A stretch of DNA of 64,000 nucleotides, taken from positions 1-64,000 of the forward strand of contig CBCTCU010000006.1 in the NCBI GenBank assembly GCA_965145485.1, read 5' to 3'. How positions within the stretch are numbered: position 1 is the first letter of the stretch; every line of letters begins with the position of its first letter. This document shows, piece after piece, positions 32,526-40,053 of this stretch. The notes beneath the pieces were generated by a model. That model was not told the DNA's origin and did no database searches. It worked only from the letters and a program-made list of their open reading frames with translations. This stretch comes from CABQCM01 sp965145485. Its GTDB lineage: Bacteria; Bacillota; Clostridia; Oscillospirales; Acutalibacteraceae. The position numbers and the translations under genes are program-made.

Positions 32526-33875
32526 ATGAGGGATCATAACCTGTGCAAAACCATCAAAGCCAGCGAAGTGGCAAAGCTCGACAGCAACGTCTACACCGGC
32601 GGCGGGACCGACGACACCGCCGCCCTGCAAAGTATCCTCGACCAGGCTCCCGAGCTTGGCGGGCTGGTGCTGGTTATGGACGGCGCGGCGCTTGTCCGGG
32701 GGCTGCGCGTGCATTCCAACACCACCATTCTCTGCCTAAACGCCTCCTGCGGCTTCTATCTGGCCGACGGCGCCAACCGTCCCGTGCTCGAGGGAGCCAA
32801 GCGCAGTATCGATGAGTATGTCAACCGCAACATCACGCTCATCGGCGGCACATACAATCACAATTGCCTGCACCAGGACCACGACGCAGCCCGGCCGGCA
32901 GCGGAATGGGAAAGCCTGTACGGCGGCCCATGCGAGCAGGATAGGACCGAAGCGGTCATCTGCCTGCGCTTCCACGGGGTGGAAAATCTCGTTGTGCGGG
33001 ACGTTCATATCCGCAACCAGCGTACCTACGCGGCGCTGATGTCCAATTTCCGGCAAGTACATATGGAAAACATTGTGATCGAGCTGCCCGATAAAATGTA
33101 CGCGCAGAACCAGGACGGCCTGCACTTTTTGGGGCCGGGACAATTCCTGACCCTGCGCGATATCAGCGGCTGTGCGGGCGACGACTTCATCGCCCTGACC
33201 CCCGATGAGGAGGACTTTACCTCCAGCATCACCGATGTGCTCATCGACGGAGTGTTTCTCGATGACGCCGACCAGGCCGTTCGCCTGCTGACGCGCGATA
33301 AAGGGCGGCTCGACCGGGTGACCATCCGCAATATTTCGGGCACCTACGCCAGTTACGGATTCTACATCAACTGCTGGTATCCGGATGGGACCTTTGGCAA
33401 CTTTGGCAACATCACCTTTGAAAACATTGACCTTCGCCCCATCCAGCCGGTTTATACCTACATCACCCCCTTCCTGTTTCAGATTGGAGGCAATATCGAC
33501 CGTCTTGCTTTGCGCAACATCCAGTGGTTTCCCTCGGACGACCGTCCCGTGATCGGGGTAGGCTATCCCTATTACGATCACAATTACCCCATACCGGAAC
33601 AGGGCGGCCCGGTCATCCGTTCTCTTCTTATCGACGGGCTGAGCGCACAGGAGGATGCACAGCGCGCTTTTCCTTACATCACCTGCCGCGGTAAGGTAGA
33701 GCAGATGATCCTGCGTAATATCGACATCACCCGTCCGCAGGGACCAAAGGAGAGCGTTCTGCTGCGCACCGAGCCCGGCTGCGACATCGGGGAACTGGCG
33801 ATGCAGCACCTGCTGCTGCATCATGTTAAGGAGATACAGTTCGAAGGCGGCTCTATCGGTACCATAATCCGTTAA
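32526..33875 (+). CDS. GH28/pectate-lyase-like right-handed beta-helix protein
   Basis: The 449-residue protein has the GGGTDDTAALQSILDQAPEL opening of the pectate lyase 3/GH28 superfamily, then repeated beta-helix turns (NLVVRDVHIRNQRTYAALMS, FLTLRDISGCAGDDFIAL, VTIRNISGTYASYGF). The GDDFIAL segment matches the position of the GH28 catalytic Asp pair. No signal peptide is seen, so it is intracellular and would act on imported oligosaccharides rather than on polymer. It is the first gene of the cluster and starts 9 bases after GGAGG. The substrate is unknown; polygalacturonate-like or another uronide or rhamnoside linkage would fit the family. Confidence 0.82.
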   Translation: MRDHNLCKTIKASEVAKLDSNVYTGGGTDDTAALQSILDQAPELGGLVLVMDGAALVRGLRVHSNTTILCLNASCGFYLADGANRPVLEGAKRSIDEYVNRNITLIGGTYNHNCLHQDHDAARPAAEWESLYGGPCEQDRTEAVICLRFHGVENLVVRDVHIRNQRTYAALMSNFRQVHMENIVIELPDKMYAQNQDGLHFLGPGQFLTLRDISGCAGDDFIALTPDEEDFTSSITDVLIDGVFLDDADQAVRLLTRDKGRLDRVTIRNISGTYASYGFYINCWYPDGTFGNFGNITFENIDLRPIQPVYTYITPFLFQIGGNIDRLALRNIQWFPSDDRPVIGVGYPYYDHNYPIPEQGGPVIRSLLIDGLSAQEDAQRAFPYITCRGKVEQMILRNIDITRPQGPKESVLLRTEPGCDIGELAMQHLLLHHVKEIQFEGGSIGTIIR

Positions 33876-33899
33876 CTTTATTATTAGGAGTGACGTTCA

Positions 33900-34925
33900 A
33901 TGAAAAGCTATGTGGTCTATCCCGGTGGAAAATGCAAAATTGAAGAAATGCCCATGCCCGTTTACGACGATTACAGCGCTCTGGTCAAGATGGAAAGCTG
34001 CGGCGTATGCAACGGGACCGACACCAAAATTATTCATGGGACCTTCAAGGGGGTAGAGGATTACCCCGTCGTTCTCGGGCACGAAGGGGTCGGGCGCGTG
34101 GTCGAGCTGGGCAGCAAGGTTCGCCATTATAAGGTCGGCGACCTGGTGCTGATGCCATACTGGTCGGACGTACCCGAGGGCTATTCCAGCGCGTGGGGCA
34201 CCTACTCGGAATACAACGTCGTCACCGACGCACAGGCCATGCAGGACGACGGGCTGGTGCCGGATGAATTCGCCTGGGGACAGAATATCCTCCCCGGTGA
34301 CTTTGACCCGGTTTCATCGGCCATGATCATCACCTTCCGCGAGGTGCTCAGCACCATGAAAACCTTTGGATTCGCCCCCAACAAAAGCATCGCCGTCCTG
34401 GGTCTGGGGCCGGTGGGGCTGAGTTTTGTTCAGTTCGCCCGGCTAACCGGGATGGGGCCGATTATCGCCATGGACCTTTCGGATGAAAAGCTGGAGCTGG
34501 CCCGTCAGAGGGGGGCCGACGCGGTCGTCAATTCCTCCCGCGAAGATGTGGTAGAGGCCGTGCGCGCCGTCTGCCCCGATGGGGTGGATTTCGCCCTCGA
34601 CGCGGTCGGGGTGCCGGAATTTATCAACACCGGCCTGTCGATCATCAAGCCGGACGCCAAAATCTGCGTCTATGGCATCTCCGAGCGCTCCACCGCTTCG
34701 GTTGACTGGAGCCGGTGCCCTTACAACTGGACGCTGCAATTCAATCAATTCCCCTCCAAAGTCGCCGAATCGCAGGCTCACGGCCAGATTGTCAACTGGA
34801 TCCGCTTGGGGATACTCAATCCTGCCGACTACATATCCCACGTCTTTGATTTTGCCGACATTGCAAAGGCGTTTGAAAAGATTGAGCGCCGCGAACCCAT
34901 GATGAAAATGGTCGTCAAATTCTAA
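33900..34925 (+). CDS. zinc-dependent MDR alcohol/polyol dehydrogenase
   Basis: The 341-residue protein belongs to the medium-chain dehydrogenase family (sorbitol or threonine dehydrogenase-like). Catalytic zinc ligands are Cys in ESCGVCNGTD and His/Glu in VLGHEGVGRV; the NAD motif is AVLGLGPVGLSFVQFARLTG. The four-cysteine structural zinc lobe usual in the family is missing; that region reads SAWGTYSEYNVV. It probably oxidises a hydroxyl of a sugar or polyol in the cytoplasm. Its gene is 24 bases after the GH28-like gene and 15 before the FGGY kinase gene, which suggests it makes either a lactone or ketose for the following steps. Confidence 0.87.
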   Translation: MKSYVVYPGGKCKIEEMPMPVYDDYSALVKMESCGVCNGTDTKIIHGTFKGVEDYPVVLGHEGVGRVVELGSKVRHYKVGDLVLMPYWSDVPEGYSSAWGTYSEYNVVTDAQAMQDDGLVPDEFAWGQNILPGDFDPVSSAMIITFREVLSTMKTFGFAPNKSIAVLGLGPVGLSFVQFARLTGMGPIIAMDLSDEKLELARQRGADAVVNSSREDVVEAVRAVCPDGVDFALDAVGVPEFINTGLSIIKPDAKICVYGISERSTASVDWSRCPYNWTLQFNQFPSKVAESQAHGQIVNWIRLGILNPADYISHVFDFADIAKAFEKIERREPMMKMVVKF

Positions 34926-34940
34926 TGGAGGAATCGGGTT

Positions 34941-36485
34941 ATGCCATACTTACTCGCCCATGACCTGGGGACATCAGGCAACAAGGCGACGCTTTACACC
35001 ACCGAGGGGAAGCTGGTGGCCAGCCGGGTGCATCCTTACGATCTGCTGGTGACCCACGGCAATTGGGCCGAGCAGCGGGCCGACGACTGGTGGGAAGCGG
35101 TTTGCCGCACCACGCGGGAGCTGGCCGCGATGGTGAATCCCGCTGAAATTGAGGCGGTTTCCTTCAGCGGCCAGATGATGGGGTGCTTGTGCCTGGACGC
35201 AGACGGCCGTCCGCTTCGCAACGCCATTATCTGGGCCGACATGCGCTCGTCTCAAGCCGAGCGCATGGTACGCGAGCAGATGGAGGAAAGTGATTTCTAT
35301 CGCATTACCGGGCACCGGATCAGCCCCTCTTACTCGGCTTTCAAGCTGCGCTGGATTCGCGACAACGAGCCGGAAATCTATCAAAAGACCGCCGTCGTAC
35401 TCAACGCCAAGGACTATATCGTCTATCGCCTGACCGGCCGGCCGGTCACCGACCGGTCGGATGCGAGCGCTACCTGCCTGTACGATTTGAACCGTCGGGA
35501 ATGGTCGGATGATATGCTCAACCTTTTCGGCCTAGATCGGGATAAAATGCCCGACATCCTGCCCTCGACCGCGGTCGCCGGCCGAGTGACGGCGCAGGCG
35601 GGCGAGGCAACCGGCCTGCTCGCTGGCACGCCGGTTGTCTGCGGCGGCGGGGACGGCCCCTGCGCCGCCGTGGGGACCGGATGTATTCACGAAGGGATTG
35701 CCAACAGTTGTATGGGCACCTCCTCCTGGATTTCGATGGCATCCCCTACGCCGGTCACCGACCAGGCGATGACCACCGTCAACTTCGATCATGTTGTCCC
35801 GGGTTACGTTCTCCCCTGCGGAACCATTCAAAGCGGCGGCGGTTCCTTAAGCTGGGCGGTCTCCCGCCTTTGCGCCGGGGAAAAGGTTGCCGCACAAGCC
35901 GAGGGGCGCGACGTCTACGACCGGGTGGAGGAGGCGGTGGGCCGTTCCCCTGCCGGGGCGAAGGGGCTGATTTTCCTGCCCCATCTCATTGGCGAGCGCA
36001 GCCCGCACTGGGACCCGCAGGCGCGCGGTGCGTTTTTGGGCCTGACGCTCGAGCACACCCTTGACGACATGATGCGCGCGGTCATGGAGGGGGTGGCGCT
36101 CACCCTCGACATGGTTCTCTCCGCTTTTCGCAGCCACATTCCGATCGACCGTTTGGTGGTGATCGGAGGGGGGGCCAGAAGCGCTGCCTGGCTTCAGATT
36201 TTTGCCAATGTATACGGCCTCCCCATCCAGCGGCCCAACGTGCTGGAGGAAGCCTGCTCCATGGGCGCGGCGGTGACCGCCGGTGTGGGCGCAGGGGTTT
36301 ACGACAGCTTTGAGGTGATCGACCGCTTTTTTGAAATCCGCGATACCTATACGCCCGACGCCACCGACCAGGCGCAGTATCAGGCGCTCAAGCCCGTTTT
36401 CCAAAAGGCCTATCCCCTGCTGAAAGAAACCTTCCACCAGCTCGACGATTTTCAGCAGCAAACCGCTTTGGCGTCCGCCCGGTAA
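34941..36485 (+). CDS. FGGY family carbohydrate kinase
   Basis: The 514-residue protein has the two ASKHA-fold halves of FGGY sugar kinases: LLAHDLGTSGNKATLYTTEG at the phosphate-1 loop, SFSGQMMGCLCLDADGRPLR, and the C-terminal RLVVIGGGARSAAWLQIFAN with EEACSMGAAVTAGVGAG. Length and sequence resemble xylulokinase and related kinases, which phosphorylate ketoses, pentitols or sugar acids with ATP. It lies 15 bases after the MDR dehydrogenase gene. In this operon it would trap the oxidised or dehydrated sugar as a phosphate for the aldolase. Specificity cannot be read by eye. Confidence 0.9.
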   Translation: MPYLLAHDLGTSGNKATLYTTEGKLVASRVHPYDLLVTHGNWAEQRADDWWEAVCRTTRELAAMVNPAEIEAVSFSGQMMGCLCLDADGRPLRNAIIWADMRSSQAERMVREQMEESDFYRITGHRISPSYSAFKLRWIRDNEPEIYQKTAVVLNAKDYIVYRLTGRPVTDRSDASATCLYDLNRREWSDDMLNLFGLDRDKMPDILPSTAVAGRVTAQAGEATGLLAGTPVVCGGGDGPCAAVGTGCIHEGIANSCMGTSSWISMASPTPVTDQAMTTVNFDHVVPGYVLPCGTIQSGGGSLSWAVSRLCAGEKVAAQAEGRDVYDRVEEAVGRSPAGAKGLIFLPHLIGERSPHWDPQARGAFLGLTLEHTLDDMMRAVMEGVALTLDMVLSAFRSHIPIDRLVVIGGGARSAAWLQIFANVYGLPIQRPNVLEEACSMGAAVTAGVGAGVYDSFEVIDRFFEIRDTYTPDATDQAQYQALKPVFQKAYPLLKETFHQLDDFQQQTALASAR

Positions 36486-36560
36486 CCGGCCGCGCCGCCC
36501 AAAGCCGGGGAACCGCCGCGGTTATAAAAAAACATGATTTGAAAGGTAAGGTGACCTTCC

Positions 36561-37568
36561 TTGATAACACCCAAATTATTTGCCAAGCTGCCCGATTTTG
36601 TCAGCACGCCTGACGGCATGGCCATCGACGCGATGGGCAATCTCATCCTCGCCTGCCCCAACTATGCCGATCAGTCGCTTCCGGGCTGCCTGTGTAAGAT
36701 CAGCCCCGACCGTCACATTCAAAAATGGGTCGATGTGCCGGTATCCCCCGAGACCGGGCTGGCAAGCCCCATGGGCATCGCCTTTGGCCCCGACGGCGAT
36801 CTCTACGTTTGCGACAACCAGGGATGGCCGGGGGAAGAACGCCTCAAATTCAAGGGCCGCATCCTCCGCCTGCGCATCCGCGACGATCGGGTCGTCGCCT
36901 GCACCGAGGTGGCGCGCCATATGGAGCATCCCAACGGCATGCGCATCCGCGACGGCTACCTCTATGTCACCCAGAGCTCGCTGGAGAAGGTGGAGCATCC
37001 CTCGGGCAAGCTGGTCAGCTGCGTCTACCGCTTTGCCCTCGACGATGAGGGGATCGAAATCACCAACACATTGGCCGACAAAAACATCCTGGCCACCTTT
37101 GTCACCCAAGACCCCGACTGCCAGTACGGGGTGGACGGCATTGAATTCGACAAAGAAGGGCGGCTGTATGTCGGCAATTTCGGCGATGGGGCGGTTTACC
37201 GTCTGACCATGGATCGAGAGGGCAACGTCCTTGAGAACATCGTATGGGCAAAGGATCCCGACCAGCTGGTGAGCACCGACGGCATGATCATGGACGAGGA
37301 TGGCAACTTGTACATTGCGGATTTCTGCGCCAACGCCATCGTCAAGGTGACCCCCGACGCCAAGGTTTGCCGCATCGCGCAAAGCCCCGATTGCGACGGG
37401 CTGGACGGCGGGCTGGATCAGCCGGGCGAGCCCGTCGTGTGGCAGGGCAAGCTGGTGGTTTCCTGTTTTGACCTGGTGACCGACGGCAAATCGATCAACA
37501 CGGCGCACGAAATGCCGGCCACGATGGCTGAGCTGGATCTGGCGGGAGGGACTGCCGGTGGCCATTGA
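36561..37568 (+). CDS. SMP-30/gluconolactonase-like protein
   Basis: The 335-residue protein is a six-bladed beta-propeller of the SMP-30/gluconolactonase/LRE family: DFVSTPDGMAIDAMGNLILA, GIAFGPDGDLYVCDNQGWPG, HPNGMRIRDGYLYVTQSSLE and STDGMIMDEDGNLYIADFCA are successive blade motifs with metal-binding Glu/Asn/Asp residues. Such enzymes hydrolyse sugar lactones with a divalent metal. It starts with TTG at 36561 (site AAGGTG); no ATG fits near the conserved N-terminus. The GntR gene begins 11 bases before its stop. It supports a pathway in which the MDR enzyme makes a lactone. Confidence 0.87.
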   Translation: MITPKLFAKLPDFVSTPDGMAIDAMGNLILACPNYADQSLPGCLCKISPDRHIQKWVDVPVSPETGLASPMGIAFGPDGDLYVCDNQGWPGEERLKFKGRILRLRIRDDRVVACTEVARHMEHPNGMRIRDGYLYVTQSSLEKVEHPSGKLVSCVYRFALDDEGIEITNTLADKNILATFVTQDPDCQYGVDGIEFDKEGRLYVGNFGDGAVYRLTMDREGNVLENIVWAKDPDQLVSTDGMIMDEDGNLYIADFCANAIVKVTPDAKVCRIAQSPDCDGLDGGLDQPGEPVVWQGKLVVSCFDLVTDGKSINTAHEMPATMAELDLAGGTAGGH

Positions 37569-38310
37569 TATATCCACCTTTCAGTTGGATAGAAGCACCC
37601 CCATGCCCCTGTATTATCAAATCGAGCAGTTTTTGATGCAGAATATCCAGTCCGGCCGGCTTGCCGTGGATGAGTGCCTTCCGCCGGAGACCGAGCTGAC
37701 CGAGCTGTTCGGCGTCAGCCGGGCGACCATCCGTCAGGCCATCAGCAACCTCGTCAATCAGGGCGTGCTCGCGCGCTACAAAGGCAAGGGGACGTTCGTC
37801 ATGGCTCCCAAAGTGCAAGAGCATGCTTTGCAGGTGCTCGAAAGCTTCCACGAGGAGATGTCGAAAAAGGGCTACCACCCCCAAACGAAAGTGCTGGAAT
37901 GTAAGGCCATCCCCGGCATCGCAGAGATCAACGAAAAGCTTGGCATTGCCGAGAGCGAGCCCCTCTATCTTCTGCGCCGCACCCGCTCGGTCAACGGCGA
38001 GGCGGTGCTTACCTTCCAGACCTATCTGCCGGCCGCCCGTTTTCCCGGGCTGCTGGAGGAAAACCTGGAAGAGCATTCGCTGTACGAGCGCCTGGAGAAC
38101 CGCTACGGCTGCCGGGTCAACCGTGTGGTGCGCCACATCGAGGCTGCCGTCGCCAGCAAGGAGGAGGCTCTTCTTCTGGGCGTGGAACGCAAATCGGCTG
38201 TGTTCCGCGTGGCATTTACCGGTTACTGCAACGACACCGAGCCGGTGGAATACTCCAAAACCACCTACCGGGGCGACCGGGTAGAATTTGTGGTAGAGGT
38301 GCGCCGATAA
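37558..38310 (+). CDS. GntR family transcriptional regulator (HutC/UTRA type)
   Basis: The 250-residue protein has an N-terminal GntR winged helix (PLYYQIEQFLMQNIQSGRLA, LPPETELTELFGVSRATIRQ) and a C-terminal UTRA ligand domain (ESEPLYLLRRTRSVNGEAV). Such regulators usually repress the operon in which they lie and release it on binding a sugar phosphate or related effector. It starts with GTG at 37558, overlaps the lactonase gene by 11 bases, and GGAGG lies 10 bases before. Being inside the cluster, it most likely controls the promoter at 32458. Confidence 0.92.
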   Translation: MAIDISTFQLDRSTPMPLYYQIEQFLMQNIQSGRLAVDECLPPETELTELFGVSRATIRQAISNLVNQGVLARYKGKGTFVMAPKVQEHALQVLESFHEEMSKKGYHPQTKVLECKAIPGIAEINEKLGIAESEPLYLLRRTRSVNGEAVLTFQTYLPAARFPGLLEENLEEHSLYERLENRYGCRVNRVVRHIEAAVASKEEALLLGVERKSAVFRVAFTGYCNDTEPVEYSKTTYRGDRVEFVVEVRR

Positions 38311-38337
38311 CGATGGTAAAAAGGAAGGTAATACCCT

Positions 38338-39036
38338 ATGACTCCGGTGAATTCCTACACGCCGCACTCTTTCGCGCGGCTGATTGATAACACCCTGCTT
38401 TCTCCCTGCGCAACACGAGCAGATTTGGAAACGCTGTGTGACGAGAGCAAAAAATATGCTTTTAAAACGGTGGCGGTCAATCCGGCCAGCGTAGCGGTAT
38501 GCCGCAAATTTCTGTCGGGAAGCGAGGTAGGCGTCGATGCCGCCATCTCTTTTCCATTGGGACAGACCTCCCTCAAGGCCAAGCAGGTTGAGACGGCCTG
38601 CGCTCTCGAAGACGGCGCGCAGGAGATCGATTATGTCATCAACATCGGGCGCCTCAAGGAGCGGGATACCGCCTACCTGGAGCGGGAGATGAAAGAAATC
38701 CTTGCGCTGTGCCGGCAGGCCAAAGCCATATGCAAGGTGATTTTTGAAAACTGTTACCTGACCAAAGAGGAAATCCTTTTGATGTGCGACGTCGCCCGCT
38801 CGGTCGGGCCGGATTTTATCAAGACATCGACCGGCTTCGGCCCGGGAGGCGCCACGTTAGAGGATGTATCGCTGATGAAGCAGCGGGTTGGGGATGAAAT
38901 CCAGGTAAAAGCGGCGGGCGGTATCCGTACGCTCGACGACGCCATGTCCTTCCTCCAAGCCGGCGCGACCCGCCTGGGCACCAGCCGTGGAGCGGCCATC
39001 GTGGAGGAGCTGCGTCAGAGAACTCCCGCCCTGTGA
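38338..39036 (+). CDS. deoC: deoxyribose-phosphate aldolase
   Basis: The 232-residue class I aldolase has the DeoC signature: DNTLLSPCAT, EIDYVINIGRLKERD (catalytic Asp98), the Schiff-base lysine in DFIKTSTGFG (K162) and the second lysine in VKAAGGIRT (K191). DeoC splits 2-deoxyribose 5-phosphate into acetaldehyde and glyceraldehyde 3-phosphate. Here it stands among sugar oxidation and glycyl-radical genes and not with nucleoside catabolism genes, so it may cleave a deoxy-sugar phosphate formed by dehydration. The ATG follows AAGGAAGG. It lies 27 bases after the GntR gene. Confidence 0.92.
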   Translation: MTPVNSYTPHSFARLIDNTLLSPCATRADLETLCDESKKYAFKTVAVNPASVAVCRKFLSGSEVGVDAAISFPLGQTSLKAKQVETACALEDGAQEIDYVINIGRLKERDTAYLEREMKEILALCRQAKAICKVIFENCYLTKEEILLMCDVARSVGPDFIKTSTGFGPGGATLEDVSLMKQRVGDEIQVKAAGGIRTLDDAMSFLQAGATRLGTSRGAAIVEELRQRTPAL

Positions 39037-39139
39037 TAGGATCTCATCAGTCACAAAGGGGTATGCCGCTGCCGGCAATGCCCTCTTTCTCCCACGGCTA
39101 TATCCTTAGAAATTATCGAGAAAGGCGGGTTGCACGACC

Positions 39140-40045
39140 ATGGGAATGGTTTTCAACCTCCAGCGATTGTCGGTCCATGACGGGCCGGGAATACGCACAA
39201 CGGTCTTTTTAAAGGGGTGCCCCCTGCGCTGCCTTTGGTGCCACAATCCCGAATCGATGCGCCCTGGGCAGGAGCTGGGCTATCGCCGCAACCGCTGCGT
39301 CGGCTGCGGCCAATGCGTCGGCGCCTGCCCGCACGGCGCGCTACGGCTGGGCAGCGATGGGATCGAGCGAAAGGCCGACCTTTGCCAAAGCTGCTTTGCC
39401 TGCGCCGACGCCTGCCCCACCGGGGCGATGGAGGTCTACGGGAAGGAAATGACGCCCCAGCAGGTCGTGGAAATCGCCCGCCGTGACAAGCGTTATTACG
39501 ACAAGACGGGGGGCGGGGTCACCTTTTCAGGGGGCGAGCCCCTTTCTCAGGCTGGATTTGTAAATGAAACCGCCGCTTTACTGCACGCAGAGGGGATATC
39601 AACAGCAGTGGAGACATCCCTTTTTGGCAGCACGCAGTCGCTGGAAGTGGTAGCGGCCGCCTGCGACCTGGTGATGGCCGACATTAAAACCATGGACGAC
39701 GAGCTGCACCGGCGTGCGACAGGCCAGTCCAATCGCCCGATCCTCGACAACCTGAAACGGCTGGCCGACCTTAGGGCCGATGTGCTGATCCGCATTCCCG
39801 TAGTACCGGGTTTCAGCGACAGCCTTCTAAACATCGAGAGCACCGCCCGTTTTTTACTGGAGCATACCCCTTACCGCATCATAGAACTCATTGCAATGCA
39901 TAAACTGGCCGCGCACAAATACGAAGCTCTGGGCCGGGACTATCCGGCGCAGGCCATTCCCCTGCCGTCGCCCGAACACATGCGGCAGCTACGGCATGCC
40001 TTAACCGACCTGGGCTTCGAGGTGCGCGGCGTTAGAGAGGAGTAA
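39140..40045 (+). CDS. glycyl radical enzyme activating protein
   Basis: The 301-residue radical SAM protein installs the glycyl radical on its partner enzyme. The CxxxCxxC motif is C27/C31/C34 in KGCPLRCLWCHNP. It also has an inserted bacterial ferredoxin domain with two [4Fe-4S] motifs, CVGCGQCVGACP (C53-C63) and CQSCFACADACP (C82-C92), as in activases of all glycyl radical enzymes except classical pyruvate formate-lyase. TGGGVTFSGGEPL is the SAM-binding GGE motif. The enzyme gene starts 9 bases after the stop. The oxygen lability of the product implies an anaerobic host. Confidence 0.95.
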   Translation: MGMVFNLQRLSVHDGPGIRTTVFLKGCPLRCLWCHNPESMRPGQELGYRRNRCVGCGQCVGACPHGALRLGSDGIERKADLCQSCFACADACPTGAMEVYGKEMTPQQVVEIARRDKRYYDKTGGGVTFSGGEPLSQAGFVNETAALLHAEGISTAVETSLFGSTQSLEVVAAACDLVMADIKTMDDELHRRATGQSNRPILDNLKRLADLRADVLIRIPVVPGFSDSLLNIESTARFLLEHTPYRIIELIAMHKLAAHKYEALGRDYPAQAIPLPSPEHMRQLRHALTDLGFEVRGVREE

Positions 40046-40053
40046 AGAAAACG

